Shown here piece by piece: positions 39,850 through 46,718 of a stretch of DNA of 46,718 nucleotides (position 1 is its first letter; every line of letters begins with the position of its first letter). The notes beneath the pieces were generated by a model. It was not told the origin of the DNA, ran no database searches, and saw nothing but the letters and a program-made list of their open reading frames with translations. The DNA is from Candidatus Parendomicrobium reticulitermitis (lineage in GTDB: Bacteria > Elusimicrobiota > Endomicrobiia > Endomicrobiales > Endomicrobiaceae): the NCBI GenBank assembly GCA_031287095.1, contig JAITTG010000058.1, forward strand, positions 1-46,718, in the 5' to 3' direction. Position numbers and translations under genes: made by a program.

Positions 39850-40908
39850 CTACCAATCTTTGTTTAATTTTATATTTGCTCTTGCTTTAAAATCGGCAAT
39901 CATTTTAGCATAATACTTATTAGCTTCGTTTTGGAAATAAGCGTTTGCTATTTGATTTTTTACATCGTCAAAATTAACTTCTTTGGGAGCGATTTTCTCT
40001 TCAACTTTAAAGAAGTAATAACCGCTATCATTGATTCTGACGGGAGAAGTCGTATATCTGCCGGTTCTCAAACTAAACACCACCTTATCAATGTCTGCCA
40101 CTAAATCGCCCTTGGCTATGATGCCCATATCTCCGCCTCTCTGTCTTGAAGCATCGTCATCGGAATATTGAGCCGCTACTTGAGCAAAATTTTCGCCTTT
40201 GCCAGACGCGAGTTGCTTTTTAATTTCCGCCACTTTGGCATCCGCATTCTTTATAGTATCTGCCGAAGCGGTTTTGGGAGCGTAGATGAAAATTTGTCTA
40301 AGTTTTACTTGTTCGCCGACATATCTCTTTAACCACGCGGATACTTGACCTGCAAATTGGTCGTCTTCAACGGAGAGTCCGGTAGAGCCATTTTGCCCTT
40401 TTATCTTAACCTTATCATAAAAAGTTCTTACCTGAGCCTCTGTCGGGCGGACGACTTTTGTCTCTATAGTTTGATTTACGAATTTGTTGACTGTAAGTTG
40501 GTCTGAAATTCTTGCCTCAAATTTTGCTCTTGTCAAATTTTCTTTTTTAAGAGCTTCGTTGAAAGCATTATCGTCTTGAAAATTCTGTCTTACCTGAGAC
40601 ATAGCGTCTCTAACTTCTTGAGAAGTCGCCGTCACTTTCTGTTTCTTCGCCTCTTGTTTGAGTATTGTGAACTCAACCAATCTGTCTAAAACAGCGTCTT
40701 TTCTCTGATTGATTTCTGCAATGGTTTGATTTGCTTGAGGCGTTGTCTGCCTATACTGCTCAATCAAGGGATTTACCACTACGCTAAACTCAGATTCAAA
40801 TATCGCTTCTCCATTGACTACCGCCAAAGTTCTATCTGCGCAATAAGAATCTACTGCAAAAACTACGGCGATTAAGAGCGCCGCTGCTGCTAATGCTAAT
40901 TTTCTCAT
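39850..40908 (-). CDS. SurA/PpiC-type periplasmic peptidyl-prolyl isomerase
   Basis: A 352-residue exported chaperone. It has a signal peptide (MRKLALAAAALLIAVVFAVD), a SurA N-like helical chaperone region (VNGEAIFESEFSVVVNPLIE; LDRLVEFTILKQEAKKQKV), and a parvulin domain near 200-305 (VKLRQIFIYAPK, then FAQVAAQYSDDDASRQRGGD, then VVFSLRTGRYTTSPVRINDS). A charged insert of about 40 residues (SVEDDQFAGQV...) separates the chaperone part from the parvulin part. It would help fold outer-membrane or secreted proteins. It forms a pair with the PpiC lipoprotein 70 bp upstream and ends at a terminator. Confidence 0.88.
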   Translation of the reverse strand: MRKLALAAAALLIAVVFAVDSYCADRTLAVVNGEAIFESEFSVVVNPLIEQYRQTTPQANQTIAEINQRKDAVLDRLVEFTILKQEAKKQKVTATSQEVRDAMSQVRQNFQDDNAFNEALKKENLTRAKFEARISDQLTVNKFVNQTIETKVVRPTEAQVRTFYDKVKIKGQNGSTGLSVEDDQFAGQVSAWLKRYVGEQVKLRQIFIYAPKTASADTIKNADAKVAEIKKQLASGKGENFAQVAAQYSDDDASRQRGGDMGIIAKGDLVADIDKVVFSLRTGRYTTSPVRINDSGYYFFKVEEKIAPKEVNFDDVKNQIANAYFQNEANKYYAKMIADFKARANIKLNKDW

Positions 40909-40977
40909 TTGTTTTCTCCTGTTATTACCCGCTTGCGGATTAGAAATTTATGCAAGCGATTGTTTATATTTTCTCTG

Positions 40978-41826
40978 TTAATTGGCGTCATAATCAACTT
41001 TCACTTTGAGTTGCTCTTTCCTATTCTCAAACCATCTTTCAAACTTATCTCTTGCTAAAATACCTTTTATTTCAGGCTCGGCTTGTTCATAGGGAATGGG
41101 AGCAAGATTTTGTTGAGATACTTTCCTTATTATATGGTAGCCGTAACTTGTCTCTACTATATTAGAAGTTTCGCCGTTTTTGAGAGCCAAAGCCGCCCTT
41201 TCAAACTCGGGAACCAAAGCGCCTATCCTAAAAGGACCTATTAAACCGCCGGTCGAAACCGACGCCTTATCTTGAGAATATTCTTGAACTACTTTGTCAA
41301 AAGGCTCGCCTTTTTGCAAGGCATCATAAGCCTTATCGGCTTCCGTTCTATCTGTAACAAGTATATGACGCACAGTATAAGATATGGGAGACTGATAAAG
41401 CTCCGCATTGGCGTTGTAATAGGCTCTCGCATCGGCATCGTCTATGGTCATATCGTCTTGAATTTGTCTTAAATACATTTCAAGCATCAATCCATCTTTA
41501 TATTCTGCGAATTGTTTTTGCTGTTGCTGTTTGAAATCGTTTAAAATATCCTTGTATTCTTTGCTTTTATCCACTTTTGCTTGTTTGGCAGACTCTATCA
41601 TAACCGCTTCTCTGACAAGAGTATCAATAAATTGTCTTCTGCCCAAAGGCGTATTTGCATAAGTTTGATACGCCGGAGGGGTGCTTGCAAGCCTTGTTTC
41701 CACTTGTGACGCCGTGATAGAGGTTTTACCTACTTCGGCTACTGCCGTCTCCTTGCTTTTACAAGAGATTAAAACAAGCGTTAAAAACCAAAAAATCATA
41801 CTAAATACAATTACTTTTTTATTCAT
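40978..41826 (-). CDS. PpiC-type peptidyl-prolyl isomerase lipoprotein (PrsA-like)
   Basis: A 282-residue lipoprotein with signal and lipobox LVLISC (Cys at 22). Chaperone-type helices follow (VGKTSITASQVETRLAS; LVREAVMIESAKQAKVDKSK), then a parvulin domain at about 150-240 with YTVRHILVTDRTEADKAYDA, VQEYSQDKASVSTGGLIGPF and VETSYGYHIIRKV. Such proteins assist folding of exported proteins. It precedes the SurA-like gene on the same strand (gap of about 70 bp with GGAG-type leader) and lies 210 bp downstream of mfd. Confidence 0.88.
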   Translation of the reverse strand: MNKKVIVFSMIFWFLTLVLISCKSKETAVAEVGKTSITASQVETRLASTPPAYQTYANTPLGRRQFIDTLVREAVMIESAKQAKVDKSKEYKDILNDFKQQQQKQFAEYKDGLMLEMYLRQIQDDMTIDDADARAYYNANAELYQSPISYTVRHILVTDRTEADKAYDALQKGEPFDKVVQEYSQDKASVSTGGLIGPFRIGALVPEFERAALALKNGETSNIVETSYGYHIIRKVSQQNLAPIPYEQAEPEIKGILARDKFERWFENRKEQLKVKVDYDAN

Positions 41827-41894
41827 ACAAGCTCCTTTTTTAACAACGGGCGCGATATTACTAAATTTAAAGCGATTTAGTCAAACATTCGTCA

Positions 41895-41911
41895 TGCGGG
41901 CTTGACCCGCA
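41895..41911. repeat. Palindromic repeat TGCGGGCTTGACCCGCA
   Basis: A perfect six-base-plus stem with loop CTTGA, in the gap between mfd and the PpiC lipoprotein. It has the same core as 18788-18816. Confidence 0.6.
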
Positions 41912-42034
41912 AATCCAAAACTTTGTGATGACAAACCCAAAGCCTGCCTGCATGACCGCTTTTTATAAAAACTCATATTTAAAATTTACTAATTCAGCTG
42001 TAAAACGCAAGTGTGCGCAATTTTATTGCAATCA

Positions 42035-45000
42035 TTATCTTCTCAAATAGAATTTGAGGTCTTTTAATGCTTTTTTTATGTATTCCATCGTGTTTGAATT
42101 ATTTGGCTTTTTCAATCTAAATCCGTTTTGTTTGCCTGCTATAAATTCTATTGTATCCGCATAATCTTTTGACAATTTGCCAAAATCGGCATTGGAAAAG
42201 TCGACTTTTTGCGAAAAGTAGATTGATACAATGTCATTATTTTCAAAAATTGACTCTATATCAAGCGCGCGGGCGGCGAGTTTTAATGTTGCTATTTCAA
42301 AAAGCAATTCTGATTCTTGAGGGAGTTTGCCAAATCTGTCTATTATTTCGGATTTTATGGAATTGATTGCTTCTATATCTTTTGCATCGGCAAGTTTTCT
42401 GTAAAATAGAACCCTTATTTCCTCGCTTTTCATATAGGTTTCTGGAAATAGCGCTGATATTGACAGGCTTATTTCAATATTGTTTTCGTATTGAGGCTCT
42501 TGCGCCAATCCTTGCTCTTTAAGCCGCCCGCCTTCTTCTTCAAGAAGCCGCACAAACATATCATAGCCGATATCCCTTATAAAACCATGCTGATTTGCGC
42601 TGAGTATGCCGCCGGCGCCCCTTATTTGCAAATCTTTTAGAGCCAATCTAAAGCCGGACCCCAATTGATTAAACTCTTTCATCGCTTCAAGTCTTTTTAT
42701 TGCTTCTTCTGTTAAATCCTTATCATCATAAAACATATAACAATAAGCCTTTTGAACTGCCCGCCCTATGCGTCCGCGCAGTTGATATAGTTGAGAAAGA
42801 CCGAAATTTTGAGCGTCTTCTATTATCATTGTGTTGACAGAGGCAATGTCTAAACCTGATTCTATAATAGTCGTGGCAAGTAAAATATCATATTCTCTAT
42901 TTATAAATTTCCACATAATGCTTTCTATATCTTTTGCCTGCATTTGACCGTGTATTATGCCCAATCTCATATCTGGTATAAGTTTTTTTAGATTCTCTGC
43001 TTTGGAAAACATTGTGTCTATCCTATTATAGACATAAAAAACTTGTCCGCCTCTTGAAAGTTCGGCGGAGATTATGTTTTTTAACAATTTCTCATCATAA
43101 GCGGACAAAAAAGTTTCTATCGGTAATCGTCCCAATGGCGGAGTTTCTATTACGGACAAATCCCTAAAACCCGATAACGCGGACGACAAAGTGCGGGGTA
43201 TAGGCGTTGCGGAAAGCAATAAAACATCTATCGCCTTTTTTATATTTTTGATTTTTTCTTTTTGTTTGACGCCGAATCTGTGCTCCTCGTCAATTATCAA
43301 AAGTCCCAAATCTTTAAAAACTATGTCTTTTTGTAAAAGCCTGTGAGTGCCTATAACTATATCTATTTTGCCTTCTTTTAGTTGTTCAACTATTTTTTGT
43401 TGCTCAGATTTGGATTGAAATCTGCTCAAAACGGCAAGTTTGACGGGAAAAATAGAAAGCCGCTCTGAAAAAGTGTCAAAATGCTGCCCTGCCAAAATCG
43501 TGGTAGGAGCCAAAAGCGCCGCTTGTTTGCCGTTTTGGACTGCCTTAAAAGCGGCGCGGACTGCAATTTCCGTTTTGCCGTATCCAACATCTCCGCATAT
43601 AAGCCTCTCCATAGGAAAAGCGCGCAGAAAATCTGCTTTTACATCGTCAATCGCTTTTAATTGGTCTGGGGTTTCTTGATATGGGAAAGAATCGGCCAAC
43701 TCTTTTTCCCAAGGGGTCTCGCCTTTTAAAGGCGGACGGACTACCAAACTCCTTTGAGCGTATAAAGCGAGCAATTCTTTTGCAAATTCCTTAGCGGCTT
43801 GGCGCGCTCTTGACTTGATTTTGTCCCATGCGCCCGTATCCATAGAATAAAGTTTTGGACGCGCGCCTTCCACGCCGATATATTTTTTGAGCGCTTTGAT
43901 ATTATCGGGCGGGACATATAATTTGTCGCCTTTGGAATATTCTATACACAAAAAATCTGAAATTTTGCCGCCGCTTTTGATTGTTTTTAAACCGAGATAT
44001 TTGCCTATGCCGTATCTTTCGTGGACTACATAATCTCCCGCCGCCATCTCCCAAATGCCTTCAAGCCTTTTTGCGCCTTTTACTTTTGGAAAAGAGACGG
44101 GCTTCCTTTTATAAAGCATTTCCCTGCTTGAAATATAGGCGGCGTTTTCGCTTTCTAAATAAAATCCGCTTGATAGATTTCCAAAAAGAAATTGAGGCGC
44201 GGCAAAAGACCATTTATTGTCGTGAAAAATATCCGCAATTCTTTCTTTTTCGCCGTTGTTTGCGCAATATATTTTTATGTCTATTTTATTTTGAGCGAAA
44301 GTTTTGAGAGTGTCAATGAAATATTGAGTATTGCCTTGAAAGCCTGTGAAAGATTTGTAATTTTGATTTTGGGATTTTGAATTTAGCGGGTCATTGATTA
44401 TGAGTTCATATTTTTCAAAAGCCGTCTCATTTTCTTTTGAGATTTTGTAATCAAAAAAAAGAATCGCATTTTGTTGATTTTGCGCAGAAAAATAATCTTT
44501 TATGGTCGCCGTATTTTGTTCATTGTTGACCGATAGAATTTTTATCTCGTTAAGATGAGTATTGGATATCTGGCTTATAGGCTCAAATGATTTGATTGTT
44601 TCTATTTTATCGTATTCAAAAAGTATGCGGACTGGCTCTTCATTTAAACCAGTCCATATATCTATTATGTCTCCGCGCACGGCAAATTGTAAAATATCTT
44701 CTACAAAATCAACCCTCTCATAACCGAATTTTGAGAGAGAAACAATTAAATCTTCAAATCTATAATCTTGATTTACTTTTATAGTAAGACTGTTATTGCT
44801 ATCGGGTTTTGCTATAAGAGAATTTATAGAACTTTCCGAGCAGCACAAAATAAAATTGTCCGTAGTTTTTATCTTGTCTATGCTAAAAGCTCTTGTATTT
44901 GCCAAATCGTGAGGAAATAACAATATATTATCTTTATTTAATACGCTTTGTGTTTCAGATTGAAAAAACGCTTTTATATCATCGTAAAAATTCTGCAAAT

Positions 45001-45127
45001 CGTCGTCTTTGACAAAAGCAAAGACGCGCAAGTTGGAGTTTTTCTCCCCCCCTCGCTTGTTGATAAGTTTAAAAAGATAATGCGCCTTAGCGCTTGCAGA
45101 TGCTTGCGATAAATATGTTTTGCTCAT
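42035..45127 (-). CDS. mfd: Transcription-repair coupling factor
   Basis: A 1,030-residue ATPase that pushes stalled RNA polymerase off DNA and recruits UvrA. It has UvrB-like N-terminal domains without nuclease function, then the RNA-polymerase-interacting domain (GDYVVHERYGIGKYLGLKTI). The RecG-like translocase core follows: Walker A CGDVGYGKTEIAVRA, IIDEEHRFGVKQKEK (DEEH box), LLSATPIPRTLSSAL, and QLYQLRGRIGRAVQKAYCYM. The C-terminal UvrA-masking domain follows SISALFPETYMKSEEIRVLF. It is slightly shorter than E. coli Mfd (1,148). The gene stands alone on the minus strand with repeat-rich DNA upstream. Confidence 0.96.
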   Translation of the reverse strand: MSKTYLSQASASAKAHYLFKLINKRGGEKNSNLRVFAFVKDDDLQNFYDDIKAFFQSETQSVLNKDNILLFPHDLANTRAFSIDKIKTTDNFILCCSESSINSLIAKPDSNNSLTIKVNQDYRFEDLIVSLSKFGYERVDFVEDILQFAVRGDIIDIWTGLNEEPVRILFEYDKIETIKSFEPISQISNTHLNEIKILSVNNEQNTATIKDYFSAQNQQNAILFFDYKISKENETAFEKYELIINDPLNSKSQNQNYKSFTGFQGNTQYFIDTLKTFAQNKIDIKIYCANNGEKERIADIFHDNKWSFAAPQFLFGNLSSGFYLESENAAYISSREMLYKRKPVSFPKVKGAKRLEGIWEMAAGDYVVHERYGIGKYLGLKTIKSGGKISDFLCIEYSKGDKLYVPPDNIKALKKYIGVEGARPKLYSMDTGAWDKIKSRARQAAKEFAKELLALYAQRSLVVRPPLKGETPWEKELADSFPYQETPDQLKAIDDVKADFLRAFPMERLICGDVGYGKTEIAVRAAFKAVQNGKQAALLAPTTILAGQHFDTFSERLSIFPVKLAVLSRFQSKSEQQKIVEQLKEGKIDIVIGTHRLLQKDIVFKDLGLLIIDEEHRFGVKQKEKIKNIKKAIDVLLLSATPIPRTLSSALSGFRDLSVIETPPLGRLPIETFLSAYDEKLLKNIISAELSRGGQVFYVYNRIDTMFSKAENLKKLIPDMRLGIIHGQMQAKDIESIMWKFINREYDILLATTIIESGLDIASVNTMIIEDAQNFGLSQLYQLRGRIGRAVQKAYCYMFYDDKDLTEEAIKRLEAMKEFNQLGSGFRLALKDLQIRGAGGILSANQHGFIRDIGYDMFVRLLEEEGGRLKEQGLAQEPQYENNIEISLSISALFPETYMKSEEIRVLFYRKLADAKDIEAINSIKSEIIDRFGKLPQESELLFEIATLKLAARALDIESIFENNDIVSIYFSQKVDFSNADFGKLSKDYADTIEFIAGKQNGFRLKKPNNSNTMEYIKKALKDLKFYLRR

Positions 45128-45384
45128 AATAATCCGATGACGAACAATAATGCGGCGTTTTCTTAAAATACAATTACGGCAATGCTCCTATTATTCTACC
45201 TGCGTTTAATAAAACCTCATCGTCATTTTTTTACTTTGGACGCCTCTATTATAGCGGTTTTCCAAAAAATTTCTAATAAAGAAAGTTGAATAAATAATGT
45301 CTGCCGATATAATTGCTTTGTTCATAATGCTTGATTATACATAATTGTTGACAAGTATCGTCGTATAATACGATTTTTATCGAT

Positions 45385-45614
45385 TAGGAGCCTGTCATTC
45401 TGCGCGAAGCCGCAGAATCTATAGAATAAACCTCTTTTTTACTAACAACAAAGGCTTGAAGAACTGCATAAAATGGATTCTGCGGCTACGCACAGAATGA
45501 CAGACATAGCGCGCAGAATGACAAGCCCGCTTTCGCACAAACGGATTCTGTTAGCGCGCAATGGCAATGCCTATATTTTTACATTTCTTGTATATCAGTT
45601 ATGCAAGAGATCTA
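45385..45614. mobile_element. MITE-like element, copy E (about 230 bp, left end degenerate)
   Basis: The right end GTTATGCAAGAGATCTA and the interior are well kept, with two ATTCTGCG hairpin units and 'actaacaacaaaggcttgaagaactgc', the same as in copy A. The left end has only TAGGAG...GTCATTCTGCGCG, so it is eroded or rearranged. It lies in the 600-bp gap upstream of mfd, where I see no gene. Confidence 0.65.
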
Positions 45615-45662
45615 ATGACTGACTTTAATTTTCTTTGAAAGAAAGTTAAATCGCTTATAAAT

Positions 45663-45699
45663 AAAAAGACACAAGCCTTTGGGAGCTTGTGTCTTTTTT
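45663..45699. terminator. Rho-independent terminator after the lipoprotein gene
   Basis: Arms AAAAAGACACAAGC and GCTTGTGTCTTTTT (14 bp) with an eight-base loop, with A and T tracts on each side, so it can work in both directions. It lies 45 bases beyond the stop of the 45742-46641 gene. Confidence 0.75.
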
Positions 45700-45741
45700 G
45701 GGTTTTACTATTTATGGAAAGAAAAACTCAATTTGTTATCA

Positions 45742-46641
45742 TTATGGCTGCCTTTCAAAAGGATTTCCGCTTACATCATTACCCATAATAAAATGGTTGT
45801 TATCTATTATAGTTATAGTTATAGTCATCAATGAGTCTGAACCTGAAATGGTAATTGTTTGACCATCACTTACGCGCCTCGCAGAAGTAAAGGTAATAGA
45901 TAACTCATTTCCAGAAAGTGAAAATGTCCCCATCGCTTTTGTAATCTCAACCAAATTCCCGTTTATCATAAGTTCCATTGGATCTCCTATCGTCTTTTCT
46001 TGAGTGTAAGTATTCCCGTTAAAAGTAAGAAAAGTGTTGTCTTTCTCCCAAGTCCCTTCTAAAGAAAATTGAGGGGCGGGGGCGACGGCATCCGTAGCCA
46101 GAGTAAAATTAAAAGGCTCTTCTGTTAACTCTTTATAAGTTACTGTCAAAGAGATATCTGCAGGACTGTCAGAATAGAATGAATCGCTTGTCGTCAACTT
46201 TCCATTTTCTTTTGAGACGGCATTATTGCTTGAAGTAAGAGTCCATTGAGAATCATCGGAAATAGCAAAGTATGCTATATGCCCTGTGGCTATCTTTTTA
46301 ATTCCTATGATGATAGGAGAATATGTTTTACCATTCCCATCAATAGTAATAGTTGGGTTCGCATCGCCAACATGGTAAGAGCCAAACCGCAATTCAATTA
46401 TCTCATAATCTGTAGAAGGCAAATCTGTGGAAGTATTATTGACGCTATTAATGACTTCTTGTGTTTCTTCCGCTGTTTGTCCATTTTCCGTTAGAGGCAG
46501 CATGGAAGTGATAACTTCGGAAGGATTTGGTGGAGGAACATAAATCCCAGTTATTGGGTCTTTACTGCTGCAACTTACAATTGCAAATGATACAAGTAAA
46601 ACTACTGCAAACAACGATACTGCTTTTAAAATGTTCTTCAT
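45742..46641 (-). CDS. Lipoprotein of unknown function
   Basis: A 299-residue protein with a lipoprotein signal (MKNILKAVSLFAVVLLVSFA, Cys in FAIVSCSS). The middle (about 80-180) has an Ig-like or pseudo-beta pattern (ISDDSQWTLTSSNNAVSKEN, then ADISLTVTYKELTE). The last 110 residues read SLEGTWEKDNTFLTFNGNTY...GTFSLSGNELSITFTSARRV, which is the pattern of lipocalin-like 'xGtW...l.f..n.y' domains common in spirochaete and Bacteroidota lipoproteins. No enzymatic motif is seen. An AGGAG site precedes the ATG. A terminator follows, and the gene starts close to the right edge, where a repeat begins. Confidence 0.75.
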   Translation of the reverse strand: MKNILKAVSLFAVVLLVSFAIVSCSSKDPITGIYVPPPNPSEVITSMLPLTENGQTAEETQEVINSVNNTSTDLPSTDYEIIELRFGSYHVGDANPTITIDGNGKTYSPIIIGIKKIATGHIAYFAISDDSQWTLTSSNNAVSKENGKLTTSDSFYSDSPADISLTVTYKELTEEPFNFTLATDAVAPAPQFSLEGTWEKDNTFLTFNGNTYTQEKTIGDPMELMINGNLVEITKAMGTFSLSGNELSITFTSARRVSDGQTITISGSDSLMTITITIIDNNHFIMGNDVSGNPFERQP

Positions 46642-46664
46642 TTTTTAATTCTCCTTTTTCCTCT

Positions 46665-46718
46665 TTCCCCTCTCCTACGGGAGAGGGTGTCGCAAAGCGA
46701 CGGGTGAGGGACGCAAAA
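46665..46718. repeat. Palindromic repeat at the right edge
   Basis: CCCCTCTCC-TAC-GGGAGAGGG and GTCGC-AAA-GCGAC are two adjacent hairpins. The first is related to the one at 17256-17280. The repeat runs to the window edge. Confidence 0.6.

Noticed and set aside
45340-45385. TTGACA close to TATAAT upstream of mfd
   Set aside because: The spacing is only about ten bases and the orientation is away from mfd; the TCGTATAATACGA is a small palindrome and not a usable promoter pair.

Overview
The window reads as a chromosomal segment of a low-GC, Gram-negative, probably anaerobic and host-associated bacterium. Gram-negative: a LolC/LolE-type lipoprotein release permease, several lipoproteins, a filamentous-haemagglutinin-like exoprotein and a meso-diaminopimelate-type MurE. 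Anaerobic: a MetF plus MetV-like pair as in Wood-Ljungdahl bacteria, and a decayed piece of the hydrogenase maturase HydF. Many gene fragments and dozens of short palindromic intergenic repeats suggest a genome under reduction. An Elusimicrobiota/Endomicrobium-like gut symbiont would fit, but this is a guess from gene content; there is no rRNA here to settle it.

Layout. 1-3.5 kb: a cut-off Rpn/PD-(D/E)XK nuclease gene, a decayed trmH-like pseudogene, and the only two confident plus-strand genes (an FMN-binding PNPOx-like protein and an MscS channel). 3.7-10.1 kb: a minus-strand housekeeping run, glmU-prs-rplY-pth-metV-metF and a LysM/M23 peptidase. 10.2-17.4 kb: an accessory region with a nuclease-like protein, a large Sel1-repeat protein, several small secreted proteins of unknown function, duplicated promoters and gene scraps, and a PIN-domain toxin-antitoxin-like locus. 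17.4-29.0 kb: murein synthesis (murE-murF, then mraY-murD-ftsW) split by a substrate-binding protein, a hydF scrap and one arm of an inverted repeat pair; then lysS-lolC/E. 29.3-35.5 kb: a polymorphic-toxin (CDI-like) locus with a 1,703-codon FHA exoprotein, a frameshifted C-terminal effector domain and an abutting membrane protein that is a candidate immunity gene. 36.0-45.1 kb: rimI-TPR-ispE-tRNA-Gln, two PpiC/SurA-type foldases and mfd. 45.7-46.6 kb: a lipoprotein.

How it fits together. GlmU (UDP-GlcNAc), MurE, MurF, MurD, MraY, FtsW and the M23 peptidase cover much of cell-wall precursor synthesis and remodelling; LolC/E and the two PpiC proteins serve the envelope. Prs, RplY, Pth, LysS, tRNA-Gln and RimI serve nucleotide supply and translation. 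The accessory blocks (toxin-immunity, PIN locus, secreted proteins) carry nearly all of the decay and duplication.

Most notable: (1) a MITE-like family of at least five 146-269 bp copies ending in TAGACCTCTTGC; (2) a 63 bp palindromic repeat inserted in frame inside murF, resembling Rickettsia palindromic elements in behaviour; (3) the FHA/effector/immunity locus with its frameshift; (4) three copies of one promoter-leader module among the secreted-protein genes.
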